Notes: generated by a model not told the origin, from the letters alone. Counted from the stretch's first letter, positions 35,501-48,020 are shown. The stretch: 64,000 bases of DNA from Thozetella sp. PMI_491 (GCA_021432635.1 MU270043.1:248001-312000), one strand, 5' to 3'. Translations and numbers: made by a program.

Positions 35501-37803
35501 GTTTATATATTCGCGAGGTCTTGCTTAGCACCTGTATGCCCGAGGAGTTCCCAAAACTCTGCTCGCATGTCGTGCTGCATTGTCAACCAAGCTGCCTATT
35601 GCCTGCCTCGCCCATCGCGAAAACCAAGGAAGGTGAGCCGATGTACCCATAGATGTGTGTGTGGTGTGTGTGCGTGTGCTTCCCGTTCAAGACCGCCCTC
35701 GGTAGCTGCCAAAAGCCAGTTGTCATCACACCACACCTCAGGCCGTGGTGCCGTCCAAGCAGCACGATTAGCCCAGCCCCAGGGACAACCCCCTTAGCTC
35801 GGGGCGGCTATGGAGCTTGTTGATGGGCACCCCGCGTTGCTCCCGTGGTGGAAGGGGAGGCCCGTTTGCTGTGCAGCCCGCGCGTTTGCAGCGAATCAGC
35901 CACATCTGGCGGCCAATGCCGCGTCCCTCCCGTACTTTCGCGGCTTGCAGCCCGGAGCCGGAGGGGCGCATTGTTGTTCTGGTCTCCTGCAACCTGCAAC
36001 CTCGAATGTGGCCTAGCCCGTTGGTGCCCAAGGCGAGCTGGCTGATGTTCCCAGCTGCTATAGCTCATCGACGCCCGAGGAAAACGAGGCTGCACTGAGA
36101 CGAGACCGCGTTGACTGGCCGTCGATTCTGCCGGTTGCGCTCCTCTAGGAACGGTACCCCATGCTCAGCTCGTGCCTTGATGGCCATGCCAGACTCTAAC
36201 ACACGATCATTGCATTGCATGACGGCGGTCCTCTGGGTCGCTTGGCAGGACTCATGACTTCTGGGGTAGGCATAGTCGAGCCGTTATGGTGTCCGCATCT
36301 CGATCTCGCAGATCGACCTGTGTCCGCGCTGCTAATTACAGGTTTGTTTGCTACCACCTTGCGAAGGCCCTTTCCGGGGGTTCCCACACTCTCAACGGGG
36401 GTCATCCAGGAAAAAAGGCACCCACCTTCTTCGCACCATGTAGCGCAGCACCACAGTAGTAGCCTCGACGGGAGTCTCCTAGTCCCAGCCGCCCGCCGTT
36501 TGAGCGGGTAGGAATTGACAAGCTGGGTTCTCCCACCTTTCACAGCAGCTCAGCGGGATATGCTGGGATGGACCTCGTCCCTCCCACTCCACTCAGCATT
36601 AGAATAAGGGAGGAGTCGGTGGCGTGGGGGAGCGGGCAGAGAGGGGCCATAATGGTACCGAGCTATCCCGCAATAACAGCCATAGCCCATCACTAATACC
36701 TCTGACCAAACAAAGCGCTTCAGGGCGCGTGAGAGTTGGGCACCTGTGATCTCTTGGGTTGGGCCCCAACCGTGCATGTCCCCATCCCACTGTATTGCCC
36801 CGTACGGAGAGTGAAGGGAAAGCGCGGGAGCGTGCTGGCTGCAGCATATCCCAAACGGAGCATCCGGCACAGGGTGTCTGAGCAGCTGCGCTGTGAGCCT
36901 ATCGATACGGCGGTCGTTCACTTGGCGGGGCGAAGTACATGAACCACTGCGCGACTGGCTGTTCGCTGTCCGAGCGATGCGTCATTCGTGCTCGCGCTGC
37001 TACTCCCCCCCCCTTGCCCCCGCGAAAGATGTCTACTGCTTTGAACCGACTTGCGCCTGACCCTTGGCTAATGGTCCGGGATCCTACTTCTTTTGGGACA
37101 ATGCATATTTTGATGGCACTGGCGATATTGAAGTGACACGTCGCAGGAAGGAGGATCTTGAGGCCCAACGAAGAGGATGGTGTTCTGTTCGCCTCACTTC
37201 AACACCTGTTGAGGGTCTTGACGGCGTTGTGACTTCACTCGAGACGATGTGCGACTAGCTCTCACTCGATTTTGCCGTGTCTATCTAGAATTCCCGTGTG
37301 CTCGTGCTCGATCCACTCCTGCTACTCATACACGCCCGCCACTCTTCGGTACATACGTCTAGATAGTGTACAGTTCGGTTACAAAGCCTATATCAACAAG
37401 AGGAGAGACTGTGGGTGCTATGCCCTTAGGGACGCCTATGGATCTAGGCCGTTCAGACGCCACCTAGAATTCTCCCGTTTGGAAACCATCATTCAGGCAA
37501 ACCAGCCTGTCCAATGCTCCTCCACCAGAAAACGCCGCGTAGATGCCGTGTTAGTTAAGGTCGAGTCTGCCAATTACGCCCTGCGATGTCTGCTCCTCAC
37601 CCAGGCTCCCCACGCCCCCTCTTGGTGGCAGTGGTGCTGACGAGGTGTTGACGGTTGAAGGCGGAGGTTGTATTCGGGCGAATCGAGTACCAAGGCGCAA
37701 GGCTGACCATTGGATGTGGCTGACGAGCTGGTATTGCTCCGGTTACTGCTTTCCCTGCCCGGCCTTCGGTGCAAACTGGACGATGAGGCGGACGGGGGGG
37801 TGC
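32577..37803. other. Gene-poor intergenic stretch (about 5.2 kb)
   Basis: No supportable gene on either strand. It should contain the promoter of the kinase gene at the left and the 3' end of the Lon gene at the right. Short overlapping frames (for example 33418-33942 and 37272-37640) have no domains, and their amino acid composition is that of shadow frames. Confidence 0.45.
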
Positions 37804-40800
37804 CTAATCCTCTTTCTCCAACTTGTCTTTGTTGTTCTTGGCCCACTCGCAGCTCTGGCAGGTGTTCGCCTTCTCCTTGTCGAGGTTAGGGAAGACAAGG
37901 TCAAATACTGCCGAGTACCAGCTCACTGGCCGGCCTTCAATACCCTCTTTGATGTTCTACATGCAGGTTAGCGAGCTGGCTTCGGAGCGGTACCAAAGTG
38001 GAGGGGGAGGAGTGGAGAGGATGCACCCCTTCCTCATCCGCCCATGGCAGCGGTCTACGTACTTCTGGGAGTTCTAGCCAATCTGACAGGTTGTCCTGAG
38101 GGAAAATGATCATCTTACACCCTGCTCGCCGTGCCGCCACCGTCTTCTCCCTCAGGCCCCCAATGCGCAGCACTTTGCCAGTCAGGGTCAGTTCGCCCGT
38201 CATGGCAACGGTCGGCTCGATGGGTACATCTAGCGCAAGTGAGAGCAGCGATGTAGCCATGGTGATACCTGCTGAGGGACCGTCTTTCTGTACCGCGCCC
38301 TCGGGCACGTGCACATGGATCTTTGCCTTGTTGAAGAAGTGGTTGTCCGGGAAATTCTTGGCCATCCACGCCTTAGAGAACGAGTGCGCGATGGTTGATG
38401 ACTCCTTCATCACCGTCTTGATGTTGCCCGTGATCTCTAGCGAGCCTCGGGTGCTGGGACGAACAGCAGCCTGGAGGATGGACTCGATATACATGGCGGC
38501 CCCTCCCATCTGAGTCCAGGCTAAGCCCATGGTGACGCCAGGGGGGGTCACATCGTACAGCCTGTCAGAAGTGAAGACCGGCGGCCCGACATAGTCTTTT
38601 AGGTTGTCCTTTCCAATGACAACGTGGACGCTGTCAGGCACCTTGAGAGCCACAGGCGGGCTCTCTGTCTTCTCCGTCTCGTTCTCTTTCTCGGACTCGG
38701 CGGTTTCTGCTGTCTCATTACCTTCGAGCTCTTTCGCGTCGGCGGTCTCCTCCGCCGCCGTATTCGCTTCCTCGGACGCGGCCTGCTCAGGACTGACCAT
38801 AGCGTCGTCTCCGAGCTCTTGTACGATCTTGAGGGCTGACTTGCGATAGACCTTCTCGATTTGCTTCTTCAAATTGCGAACCCCCGATTCCCGGCAGTAC
38901 GACTTGATGAGCTCCTCGATCGCCTCGTCACTCAGTAACACATCCGCTTCCTTCAGACCGGCTGCGTCCTTGGCCTGCGGCGCGAGATACTTTTGGGCGA
39001 TGGCCATCTTCTCGTCAGAAACGTACCCCGAGAGTCGGATAACCTCCATACGATCTAGCAGGGGCCTCGGGATAGTGTCGGTCATATTGGCGGTGCATAC
39101 AAAGAGAACCTTGGAGAGGTCGACGGGGACGTCCATGTAGTGGTCAAGGAAGGAACTGTTTTGCTCAGGGTCGAGCAGTTCCAGAAGAGCCGAGGACGGG
39201 TCGCCTTGGTATCCCTTGCCGACCTTGTCGATCTCGTCAATCAAGATCAAGGGGTTTTCCGTCTGGCACTTCTTCAGGGCCTGGATGAGACGGCCTGGCA
39301 GGGCACCCACGTAGGTCCTGCGATGGCCCTTGATCTCGGCGACGTCGGTTAGGCCGCCAACACTGAACCTCGTATATTCCCGGTTGAGGGCGCGCGCGAT
39401 CGATTTGCCGATGCTGGTTTTACCGACACCGGGCGGGCCAACAAAGCAGAGTATCTTCCCCTCCACTGTCCCGCGCAGCTTTCCTACTGCAATGAATTCG
39501 AGAATTCGGTCTTTGACGTCCTTGAGTCCATAGTGGTCTTCATCTAGGATGCTGACGGCATGCTGGATACCGAAGTTCTCTTTGCTCCTGATGCCCCATG
39601 GGATCTGTGTAAGCCAGTCAAGATAGTTCCGAGTGACGTTAAATTCTGAGGCGGCTGGTTCTAAATGAGCAAGTTTGTTGATTTCGTCGTCGAAGACCTT
39701 GCGGACCACATCGGGCATGGCGAGCTTGGCAGCCTTCTCTTTAAACTTCTCGATCAACTTGTCCTTGCCATCCGATTCGATGCCAAGCTCTCGCTTGATG
39801 CCCTTCATCTGCTCCATGAGCCAGTATTCCCGCTGCCGCTTCGTGATCTTGCTCTCGACATCTTTGGTGATCTTTGACTGTAGCTGGGCATTCATGAGCT
39901 CCTTCTTTAGAACCGCTAGAGACTTCTGCATCCTCTCCTCGACGTTGAGGCTCGAAAGCACCTCCTGAAGCTCTGCTGGCTCTCCGGCAGATACTGCCGC
40001 AGCAAAGTCGGCGAGCTTGCCGGGCTCCGACGTCATGTTCCCGCTGGATTGGCTGATGGAGAAGGTTGAAATTTGATCCCGGAATAGGCTGTTCATGCTC
40101 GCGACCTCCTTGAAGACGTTGACGATCTCGTTTGTTACCGCACGAACGACCTGGCTCTTGGGATCGTAGGGCTCTTCCGTCAAGTTGTCAACGTTGACGA
40201 GGCTGACTGGGTACTTCTTGAGGAAGGTTGTCGGGTCAAACTGCTTCTGGTTCGAGTCGGGCTTCGGTACCACAGCGGTCTCCTCGAAGCTGGCAACCAC
40301 GTCGCCCTTCTGAGCTGATTCATCCGTACCCTTGGGCGGGATAGGCTCGGGTGCTGCCTCGCCCTCAGTCTCGGCCTCAGCCTTCTTCGCCTCGCTCGGG
40401 GGTATAAGCGTTGACAAGCGAATTCTCCGATGCGGGTACAGAATCGCCGTCAGGCTGGTCGTCTCTCCATCGGGAGAAGTGCTCACGGGGAAAGCACTCG
40501 TAATCTGGGCAAACACTCCGACGTCGTAGACATCATCCGGGCTATGAATCACATCTTCGTCTGCGTTTTCGTCCTTGAACAAAAAGGCGCCGACGTATGG
40601 CTGGCCGCGCTTGATCGACTCGGTGATCGCGGCAGCAACGTTGGGGTCCCTGATGGTGATAGCCTTGTAGAAACCCGGGAACAAGGGCCGTTTCGCGATC
40701 GGTATGGCCATGACTTGGGGGTAGACTTCTGGTATTACCGGCTTGGTCAGCGCCTTGTCCCCGGGTCTCCGCCCACGCTTGCCCCCGTCGCCAGGACCAT

Positions 40801-41215
40801 CGCCGGAGCCCGCGCCTGAGGAGCCACCAGCAGCGCTGCTCCGGCCATCTTGCGATTCCGGTTGTCCTTTGTCGCCAGCTCCAGAAGGAGGGTTGGATGT
40901 GGATGTCTTTGCTTCGTCCAGCTCCTTCTCTTCAGCCTCACTCTTCTCGAGGTTTGCCTTCTTCTCCTCCTCGGATAATGGCGCCTCCGGATCGAAAAAC
41001 CCCTTGTCGTCTTTCTGCTTCTGCAGCGGCACGTAGACGGAAAATGGCGCGCACGTCGGCGGTATTGTCCGGGCTCTCGTCAAAGGGCGTAACCGTGCGG
41101 CCGAGAGATGCGAGGGCCTAAGGGCAAGCGAGCTCCAGTTCCTCGTTCTTGTCGCATTGGCAACGAGATTTCTTAGTGCCACGGTTTGTGGTACGCGCCT
41201 CTGACGGACCAACAT
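37804..41215 (-). CDS. PIM1: Mitochondrial Lon protease (PIM1)
   Basis: ATP-dependent serine protease of the mitochondrial matrix that degrades misfolded and oxidised proteins and helps maintain mtDNA. Minus-strand exons 41215-38063 and 37956-37804 (106-nt intron) give about 1101 residues. The last exon encodes NIKEGIEGRPVSWYSAVFDL and the tail CQSCEWAKNNKDKLEKED. The N-terminus (MLVRQRRVPQ, Arg-rich) is a presequence, followed by an acidic/Gly-Ser linker. The LON substrate domain starts near QVMAIPIAKRPLFPGFYKAI. AAA+ motifs are Walker A GPPGVGKTSIGKS (about residue 593) and Walker B LILIDEIDKVGKG. The protease Ser lies in KDGPSAGITMA (about 980) and the dyad Lys in GGLREKTVAARRAG (about 1024). 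All catalytic residues are present. An acidic insertion rich in Glu and Ala sits between the AAA+ and protease parts, as in yeast Pim1. Without the spliced last exon the frame runs into an unrelated tail. Confidence 0.95.
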
Positions 41216-42376
41216 GTTGGGCAGCTAGGCTGGAGTGGCGGGAGCAAAGGAGCGGAGGGAATCGATGGGCAGTCAAAAGCCTAGTACAAGGCCGAACTTG
41301 ATTTGTAAAGCTCGGCAACTGGGGGGGGGAATTGTCGGGGGGTCGACCTCCGGGGAGTAGGAATGCCGGGAAGAAGCGCCCAGGGCCGGACGCAAGATAA
41401 TGTGTAGGAAAGGGGTGAAGATATCGCGGGCTGATGCGGCGAGAACGTTAGGGTGCAGCGGCAATCGTCGCAAGAAAAGTTTGCGACGCGCCGAAACCAA
41501 ATGCCTCCAGGCAGCTCACCGATGATGTCTTAATAATGAGAAGACTGACGATATCCACATCAAAATTTCCACTATCGCCGCAGGAGCTCCGACCATCAAT
41601 CGTCATGCTCTAGCCACACAGAACCCATGCACGAGCTTCAGCCACACGACCCGATAAGCCGATAACGCCGGTATCGCCCCAAGCACACGTGCTCCATGTA
41701 GGTACTTAGGTACCAGGTCGGTGGTACATTCCTTGAGTACCTTGAGTAAATTACTAACCACTTTGGCTTGGACAAAAGGCAAGCCCCTAAACCACGGCGT
41801 CTTGCTTTGTGCACTTCATGTCCGCGCGGAAGATGCAGAGGAAATATTCTGCACCTTTTTGAGAACCAAGGCGCATTGCCCTCCTTCCTATATGTGTTAG
41901 TTGGCTCGTAACCACAGCAGAACAAGGGACTTGCCCCCGCCCCTAGGTCCATCATCCGAGATTCAAGTGCCTCCAGCAGATTGCGGAACGTGTCTACCTA
42001 GCTAGATGCATTTGTTAAGACTATATATGTGCTGCTCTTATGCATAAGAACTCTCGTCTTAATCGGGCAGCTGGGACTAGTCTGGTCAGTCCTGAGGCCA
42101 CAATTGAGATAGGCTGGGACTAGGTGAACGGTATAAAACAAGCACCTGTTGATTAACCGGGGCAGCCAGAAGGATCGTCACCCCCAGACGTTGGTGGTTG
42201 CTCCTCTCAAACAGGAGCCGCCAGTGCCACAGTCTAGGGCTCCTCTTCCACAGTCCACGATACAACGCAAGTAGCGCACTGCCTGTGTGCCTTTGTGCGC
42301 TTCCCGTGGTTGAATTCGCTCATCCCCCTTATTTATTGCTGCCACAGTGTCATTCAGCCCCAATTCGTTAGCATTT
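41216..42376. promoter_or_regulatory. Divergent intergenic region between PIM1 and the membrane-protein gene
   Basis: No gene seen. It contains TAGGTACTTAGGTACC-like short repeats at about 41697-41712. It should hold promoters for PIM1 (leftward) and for the gene starting at 42377 (rightward). Confidence 0.35.
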
Positions 42377-43498
42377 ATGTCTAGCCAAGATCACCAACTT
42401 GAGCCCCAGATGGAGAAGGAGCTAAGGCCAAAGCGCCGCTATCTGGTAGACCGGCTCTCTTTCCCAGCGCTGGTCGCGCCCCTCGTCCTTCTCGCCGCAG
42501 CCACGGGATACCTGCTGTTCCTCTCCTCAGACCCGAGGGTGAATGTGCTTTTCACGCCTTGTTTGAGTCCTGAACCGGGCCAGTCGGGGCCTTTTGCCTC
42601 GGCGCCCGTCGTGGGTATCCCGACATGCTGTCTGGTCTCGTTCTTCCGTGCGGCTCTCAGCTCGAGGCGGTCCGCTGCGATCATGGGTGTCATCCTCTCT
42701 TATGTTGGGAGCGTCTATGCCGCCTTGACGGTCGAGTCGGCCCGGGGCGCAAACCAATCGAACTGGATGATACGGAACCCGACACCGGCATGGCTGCTGT
42801 TCAACCTAGCAGGCGGCGCTGTCGTGTGGCAACTCGCCATAGTGCCATCCTTCCTCTACCAGGCCAAGAAGTGCTACACTAGCCCGGCGGCCGGCTCTGG
42901 CACACTCACGAAGAGACAGGCCACGGCTTATGCAACAGGCGACTCGACACTCCGTCACATACCCTCGTCCGAGGTACTGGCCGTTTCTATCGCCATTGCG
43001 GTTGGATACGTTCTTCCCTGTATTCCATTCGTCGACTCGCCCAAGCCTATCTGGATTCTCATCTGGCTCTTCTTCCCGCTGTATGTATCGGCGGTGCGGC
43101 AGCTCGCCCGGCGCCTCGTGCCGTCGTCGACCAGGCGCTCTAGTGTTCATCCTGAGTTTGAAGGCACTGCCTTCTTTACCATCTACGCTTTACCTATCGT
43201 TTGCTCGGTCGTGTCACACTACGCTCTTTTGTACGATATGTACTTTGTGGAAGATGACCGGGCACCGACTACACGAGCCGCGCTGCAGTTCATTCAACTT
43301 GACATTGCGGCTATTGGCCTTACAGTGCTCTACTGGATTGTCGCCGTGAACGGCTTGCGTATCGCACTGCTCAGCGTAGCCCTAGGGTTGATTGTCGGCC
43401 CCGGCGCCGGGCTCTGCTTCGCGTGGGTGGCGAAGGAGTGGGATATCCGGAGCAAAACAGTGGGAATGGCACTCAGGCCTGCCGACAAGGACAAATAA
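42377..43498 (+). CDS. Polytopic membrane protein, family unknown
   Basis: Intronless, 373 residues from the ATG at 42377 (MSSQDHQLEPQMEKEL). After a charged 30-residue N-terminus there are about eight or nine hydrophobic segments, including FPALVAPLVLLAAATGYLLFL, SAAIMGVILSYVGSVYAAL, WLLFNLAGGAVVWQLAIVPSF, VLAVSIAIAVGYVLPCIPFV, PIWILIWLFFPLYVSAV, FFTIYALPIVCSVVSHYALL, DIAAIGLTVLYWIVAV and IALLSVALGLIVGPGAGLCF. I see no transporter signature or nucleotide-binding motif. The topology recalls the small integral-membrane proteins, some of them cyclases, found in fungal secondary-metabolite loci, but that is a weak analogy. The neighbour on the same strand 850 bp downstream is a haem dioxygenase-like enzyme. 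Confidence 0.75.
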   Translation: MSSQDHQLEPQMEKELRPKRRYLVDRLSFPALVAPLVLLAAATGYLLFLSSDPRVNVLFTPCLSPEPGQSGPFASAPVVGIPTCCLVSFFRAALSSRRSAAIMGVILSYVGSVYAALTVESARGANQSNWMIRNPTPAWLLFNLAGGAVVWQLAIVPSFLYQAKKCYTSPAAGSGTLTKRQATAYATGDSTLRHIPSSEVLAVSIAIAVGYVLPCIPFVDSPKPIWILIWLFFPLYVSAVRQLARRLVPSSTRRSSVHPEFEGTAFFTIYALPIVCSVVSHYALLYDMYFVEDDRAPTTRAALQFIQLDIAAIGLTVLYWIVAVNGLRIALLSVALGLIVGPGAGLCFAWVAKEWDIRSKTVGMALRPADKDK

Positions 43499-44346
43499 GA
43501 TCAGCTTCACTGCTGCGATATGTCGGATGGGGAGGTTCAAAGCGACACGGAGCACATGCCACGGCCAACACAATCTGACCCAACCGCGCTTGTGCCCACC
43601 CTCAAGCCACCCTGCGATCTCTTGGTGCGACCAACAGCTGACCTTTAGCGCTAACAAGAAAGAGGAGTCACGGTGCAATGCAGCCACAAAGAGACAGATA
43701 GGAGCCGGTCCAGTAGGCATCCATTGACAGAATATTACAACCTGTGGCGGCTTGTCCTTAGCGATCCCAAAACTGCAATTGCTCGCAAACTAGCCCCCCG
43801 CCCCCCCTTGCCCCTCCGTCTTTGAACCATCCAACGCAGGGAAAGAAGCGGATCTTAGAGGTAGACTTCATGACTGAGTGAAGCGTTTTCTTACACTCCC
43901 TGCTGCATGTAGACTATCAAAACTAGCATTGTGGGTATTGGAATCCAGCCCAAGTGGCTTAGAACATCAACGAACCTAGCGGCTGGAACAGCAACATGCA
44001 TCCGAGGCTTCCTTGACCATGAGATCCTAGTTGAGCTGCTGTATCTAGAAGACACTAGAGCAGCCTTGTATTGAATTAACCTTGCGCCTCGCTACGCCGA
44101 ATCCGTCAGGGTGGCATGAATGGTATGTTTGCTGAGGCTGTCACTTCTACCGACTGCGACCATGTATGTGTGTGGGCGCCGGAGTCTACGTTTTTGATGA
44201 GAAAGAAAATGCGATCTTGGCTATCTGAAAACATATATATCCAGCCTTGCCTCTCCAAGGTAGGCCTTTCTTAACTATCCAAAGTTAGCTATTATCCCCG
44301 TAATACCCCTGCTCCTGGAACATCGTGCGCCATTGGCTGCTACCGG
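43499..44346. promoter_or_regulatory. Intergenic upstream of the haem dioxygenase-like gene
   Basis: No gene seen. An ACATATATATCC element at about 44231-44242, some 105 bases before the ATG at 44347, is a plausible TATA box. A C/G-rich tract lies at about 43795-43815. Confidence 0.35.
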
Positions 44347-46900
44347 ATGTCTAAGATGTATCTCTTTACCATACGGCTTGTCCTTCTCTCACTGTTTACT
44401 CCTGGTGCTCCTGAGCAATGGCCATACAATCGATACTACAGCACCGAATCCCAGGGCGAGGCAGTTATGCTGGCCAAAACGGAGCCCGAATTCCAGCAAG
44501 GTCCTCAGAACGGGTTTACCCAGTGGCTAAGAGATATGACCCACGGGAACCGTATCGGCCAGCTTCAGGAGATTCTTGACATTAACTCTATTCCACTCGA
44601 TGCCTCGCTCCACGATATTTTCACGGCCATTAAGACTCCGGAGGCAGGAGGAGCAGCTACTTTTGCCTCCATTCCTTCTGCGGCACCTTCCCACCAGACA
44701 GCTACAGAGCTCTTTGGCCACTTGTCCTTCCCTTTAGATCCGAGGTGCACCGCCGATAAGTTCAAGTGGTAGGTGGCCACCTTTCGTGTAGAGTAGCAGA
44801 CGCTGGACCATTGACGCTTGGCGGCTTTCTAGGTGGTATCGCACTTACGATGGCTCCTGCAACTGGCTCAAGGCTGGAGAGGTCAGTGAAGGCGAGTACG
44901 GCATGGCAAAATCCAGGGACTATGATCAACACTACTATGCCGACGGGATCAGCAAGCCTAGAGAAGGGCCTAACCCTCGTGCCGTGAGTAACGCCTTCTT
45001 CAAGAGGAAGGATACCATCTACTACGAGCACACCCCATTGCTGCTTGGCTTAGTTGAGTTCATCATGCACGACATTACCTGGTCACCGGACTCGACTTCG
45101 GAGTACATTGATGTGACCATGCCGGAGGACGAGGAGCACTATTACCCAAACACCACATTCCGAGTATGGAGGACCGAGGCTGTTCCGGGCACCGGTACTT
45201 CCCGTGAGAACCCGCGCCAGAACGTTAACAGAGCGACTACCTGGCTTGACCTGTCGGTCCTGTATGGAAGTACTCGGGAGGTCGCACGAGCGCTGCGGAC
45301 CTTGAAGAAAGGGAAGCTCCTTGCACAGGAAGTACAGGCGCGTGGGAACAAGAAGAAGGCAGCGTATCTCCCCTTCAACACCGTCAACGTTCCCACGCGA
45401 TCCCGGCCCGGCGTTGACGAAAAAGCGCTCTTTGCAGGAGGAGACCCCCGCACAAACGAGGACTGGATCATGCTCGCTGTGCATACGCTATTCCTACGTG
45501 AGCACAATCGATTGTGCGATATCTTGGCCGCGAAGCACCCCGATTACGACGACGAACAGCTTTATCAGACTGTCCGTCTCTTGCTCTCGGCCAAGTTCTC
45601 CCTCATTGGAAACGCCTACCAAATGGCCTACTTCAAGGATATGCCTTGGCCTAACGACGACGGTGAGTAGATGCACGGCATGGCTTCTTCGTGCTTCTGC
45701 GATACGCCATAGGAACGCTGCTAATGAGTTGCCTCCAGGCTTCTCACTGTATCGTGAGATGTCAGGTAAAGACTGGCTTGAGATTAACCCAGCAAACTCA
45801 TACCCATGGCCTGTCGCGAGCAAAGCTGGAAAGCCCACAGTCGTGAGTGCCGAGATGGCGGTCGTGTATCGCTTCCATGAGTTCATCATCAACAGTTTCC
45901 CGATCAAGGACGCGTTGAACACCACGCTTTGGGACCAGGACCTGTTCAGTACAGGCTTTGATGCCCAAGGGTTTCTAGACGCCGGCCTGGAGAACATCCT
46001 TCGAGGCGTGGTCTCGACCTTCATCCCTAATTTTAAGAGTGGGGTGGATGAATCTTTCAGATCGGCTGGCAAGTACCGCGGATCACCGTTCGATATTGTC
46101 ACTTGGTCGATTGTTCATGAGAGGGAGCAGGGATTACCGCCGTTCAATGCTTACTTCCGGGCATACAACGCACAGAGTATGTCTGCGTTTGTCTCTCCTT
46201 GCACGAGTGCTCGAGAGCCCTCTTTCCCTGCTGACCGATTGGACCCCTAGAACCTAAAGTGATTGTCCCTATCCGCGCCAAGTTCGAAGACTTTTCCACC
46301 GATCCGAAGATGGTCGCGGAGCTTAAGCGTCTCTATAAGACCCCCGATGACGTTGACCTTGTCGTCGGCTGCCAGCTAGATGAGACGCTCTTCCCGCATG
46401 CCACGATTCCCACGTCGTCCCTCATCATATCGCTCTTCAGCCTCATCAGTATGGGTAACTCGGACCGCTTCTCCATCGGCTTCGCAGCTATGAGGTGCTG
46501 GCTCGTGGACAAACCGTGGGACTGCCACCCTAGCAACGCGCTGGAGGAGCTACTGCGGAAGCCTATGCCCAGGCCTGAGTTTCCAAACTTTCGATTCTAT
46601 GACACCTTCTGGATGAACGAACTCGATTTCCCTGCCCACGGGCAGAACCTCATCTGGCGACTCGTTACCGAGAATACCGAGATCAAGTGCCTGCAGAAGA
46701 ATCCCCTCTTTCCGGCCGACCCCGAAAATAATCCCGTGCTCTGCGCCCTACCACCCCCGGGAGTAGACATCAAATTGCTAGCTTCAACCGCTGTCGAGGT
46801 CGGGCTGAAGCTGTTCGCGCAGTACCGAGCCCGGATCCTCCCGACTCTTGCGGCGCTGGCTATTGGGGTATTTCTCTTCCGTAAGGTGAGGAAGGCGTAA
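44347..46900 (+). CDS. Haem peroxidase-family fatty-acid dioxygenase-like enzyme, membrane-anchored
   Basis: Exons 44347-44768, 44833-45662, 45739-46176 and 46251-46900 give 779 residues; introns are 64, 76 and 74 nt. It belongs to the animal-haem-peroxidase superfamily. Visible features: hydrophobic N-terminus (YLFTIRLVLLSLF); YRTYDGSCNWL; distal haem His in EFIMHDITWSPD (about residue 220); TTWLDLSVLYGSTREVARAL; the core motif GDPRTNEDWIMLAVHTLFLREHNRL (about 345-368); and proximal His464 in VVYRFHEFIINSF, with Tyr461 three residues before it. That Tyr-x-x-His spacing matches cyclooxygenases, plant alpha-dioxygenases and fungal Ppo enzymes, where the Tyr forms the catalytic radical. The C-terminus ILPTLAALAIGVFLFRKVRKA looks like a tail anchor with basic residues. 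There is no C-terminal P450 domain, so it is not a Ppo/linoleate diol synthase fusion. Substrate unknown; oxidation of a fatty acid is inferred. Confidence 0.87.
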
Positions 46901-48020
46901 GATACCACACTCTTATATATGTCTGCTGGCTAGAGTATGGTAGGGGGTATCAGGAAGTAGGAAGACGCGGGGCATCGGGAGAAGGGAAGGCGGATCCGGG
47001 GAAAGTTGCCTTTGGTAGAGACAGGGCTGTCCATCTCTGAGACCCCAAGAATGCTCGCTGTAGGGAGGAGAAGTGAGAAGGATGGAGAGAAGCCAGCACC
47101 TCTGTGTAAGATTCTCGTACTGAAAGCAGCCGAGGCGGCCAACAAAACAACAGATGCTGGAACTCGAGCATCCTTCACCGGGACCGCACAGGAAGGCTAT
47201 ATAGGATGTTGGTAATAATATATCTGAGCCATGCCCAATAGCGGCTCTCAGATACTCGGACGGCGTGGAGGAGAGAGGACCTCTGTATGCCCAGGACGGA
47301 GGTACAGCATCTGCTTTACGTATACAGTCGACGCGCTAAGCGTGTTTGTGATTAACTATTCAGATCGGCAGGACCGGCTGTTACTCTAGCATGGTCGGCC
47401 TGCGAATAGGCGTGTGGCTGTGGTGGAAAGAGTGGAGGTTAGGGGCTCCATGTTTGCTGTTGGAGCGAGTGGGGGGGGGGGGGGGGGGGGGTTGTTTAGC
47501 TGGCTGCACTTTAGCTGGCGGGCGTGAGGGGATGAGCAGGGGGGCCTTGTGCCACAAATAGTTTGCTGTAGGCGTTACCCCAGACCCACACCTCATATGG
47601 AGGGGCGTGAGCCTCGAGCACCAGCATGAGTCGTGGGGAGGTGCGAACCCTCCAGTCATCCGAACACCGCGTCGTCGCCGAGATTATATATTAGGGTGCC
47701 AGTCCCGCACATTGGACCGCTTACATCACTCCTCTCGCCGGGACCATCGCACTGCTTGCTGCTGCTGAAGGGACTGAGCTCCATTTTCCTTTGACGGCAG
47801 AGAGTGTGGGTGCCTTGGCCAGACAGTAGACACTCTCCCTCTCGCGCCCCTCCTTGCCTCCTCCCTCACTTCCCGTTATAAACCAGGCCATCGGGTGGTG
47901 CGGCGTGCCTGTACCCTACCAGCGCCTCATTATAAGGACAAGCATAACTCAAGCGTCTTCGTCTTGACGCCGGTCAGGGTGCTCATCACAGATTGTCACG
48001 CACCCCGCGCCTCCGGAAGA
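46901..48020. other. Intergenic with a long poly-G run
   Basis: No gene seen. A 21-G homopolymer lies at 47471-47491. The right end is C/T-rich leader sequence for the gene at 48021, with CT tracts at about 47830-47875. Confidence 0.45.
47471..47491 (+). repeat. Poly-G homopolymer run (21 G)
   Basis: An uninterrupted run of 21 G in intergenic DNA; the exact length may be unreliable. It could form G-quadruplex-type structure, but no gene function is visible. Confidence 0.9.

Noticed and set aside
32577-37803. Search for hidden multi-exon genes in the large spacer
   Set aside because: I scanned for family motifs across short frames in both strands and could not link any; absence is not proven.
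47625-47690. Possible tRNA T-arm on the minus strand (GGAGG GTTCGCA CCTCC)
   Set aside because: The loop is offset from the canonical TTC position, and no matching acceptor stem or D-arm is found.
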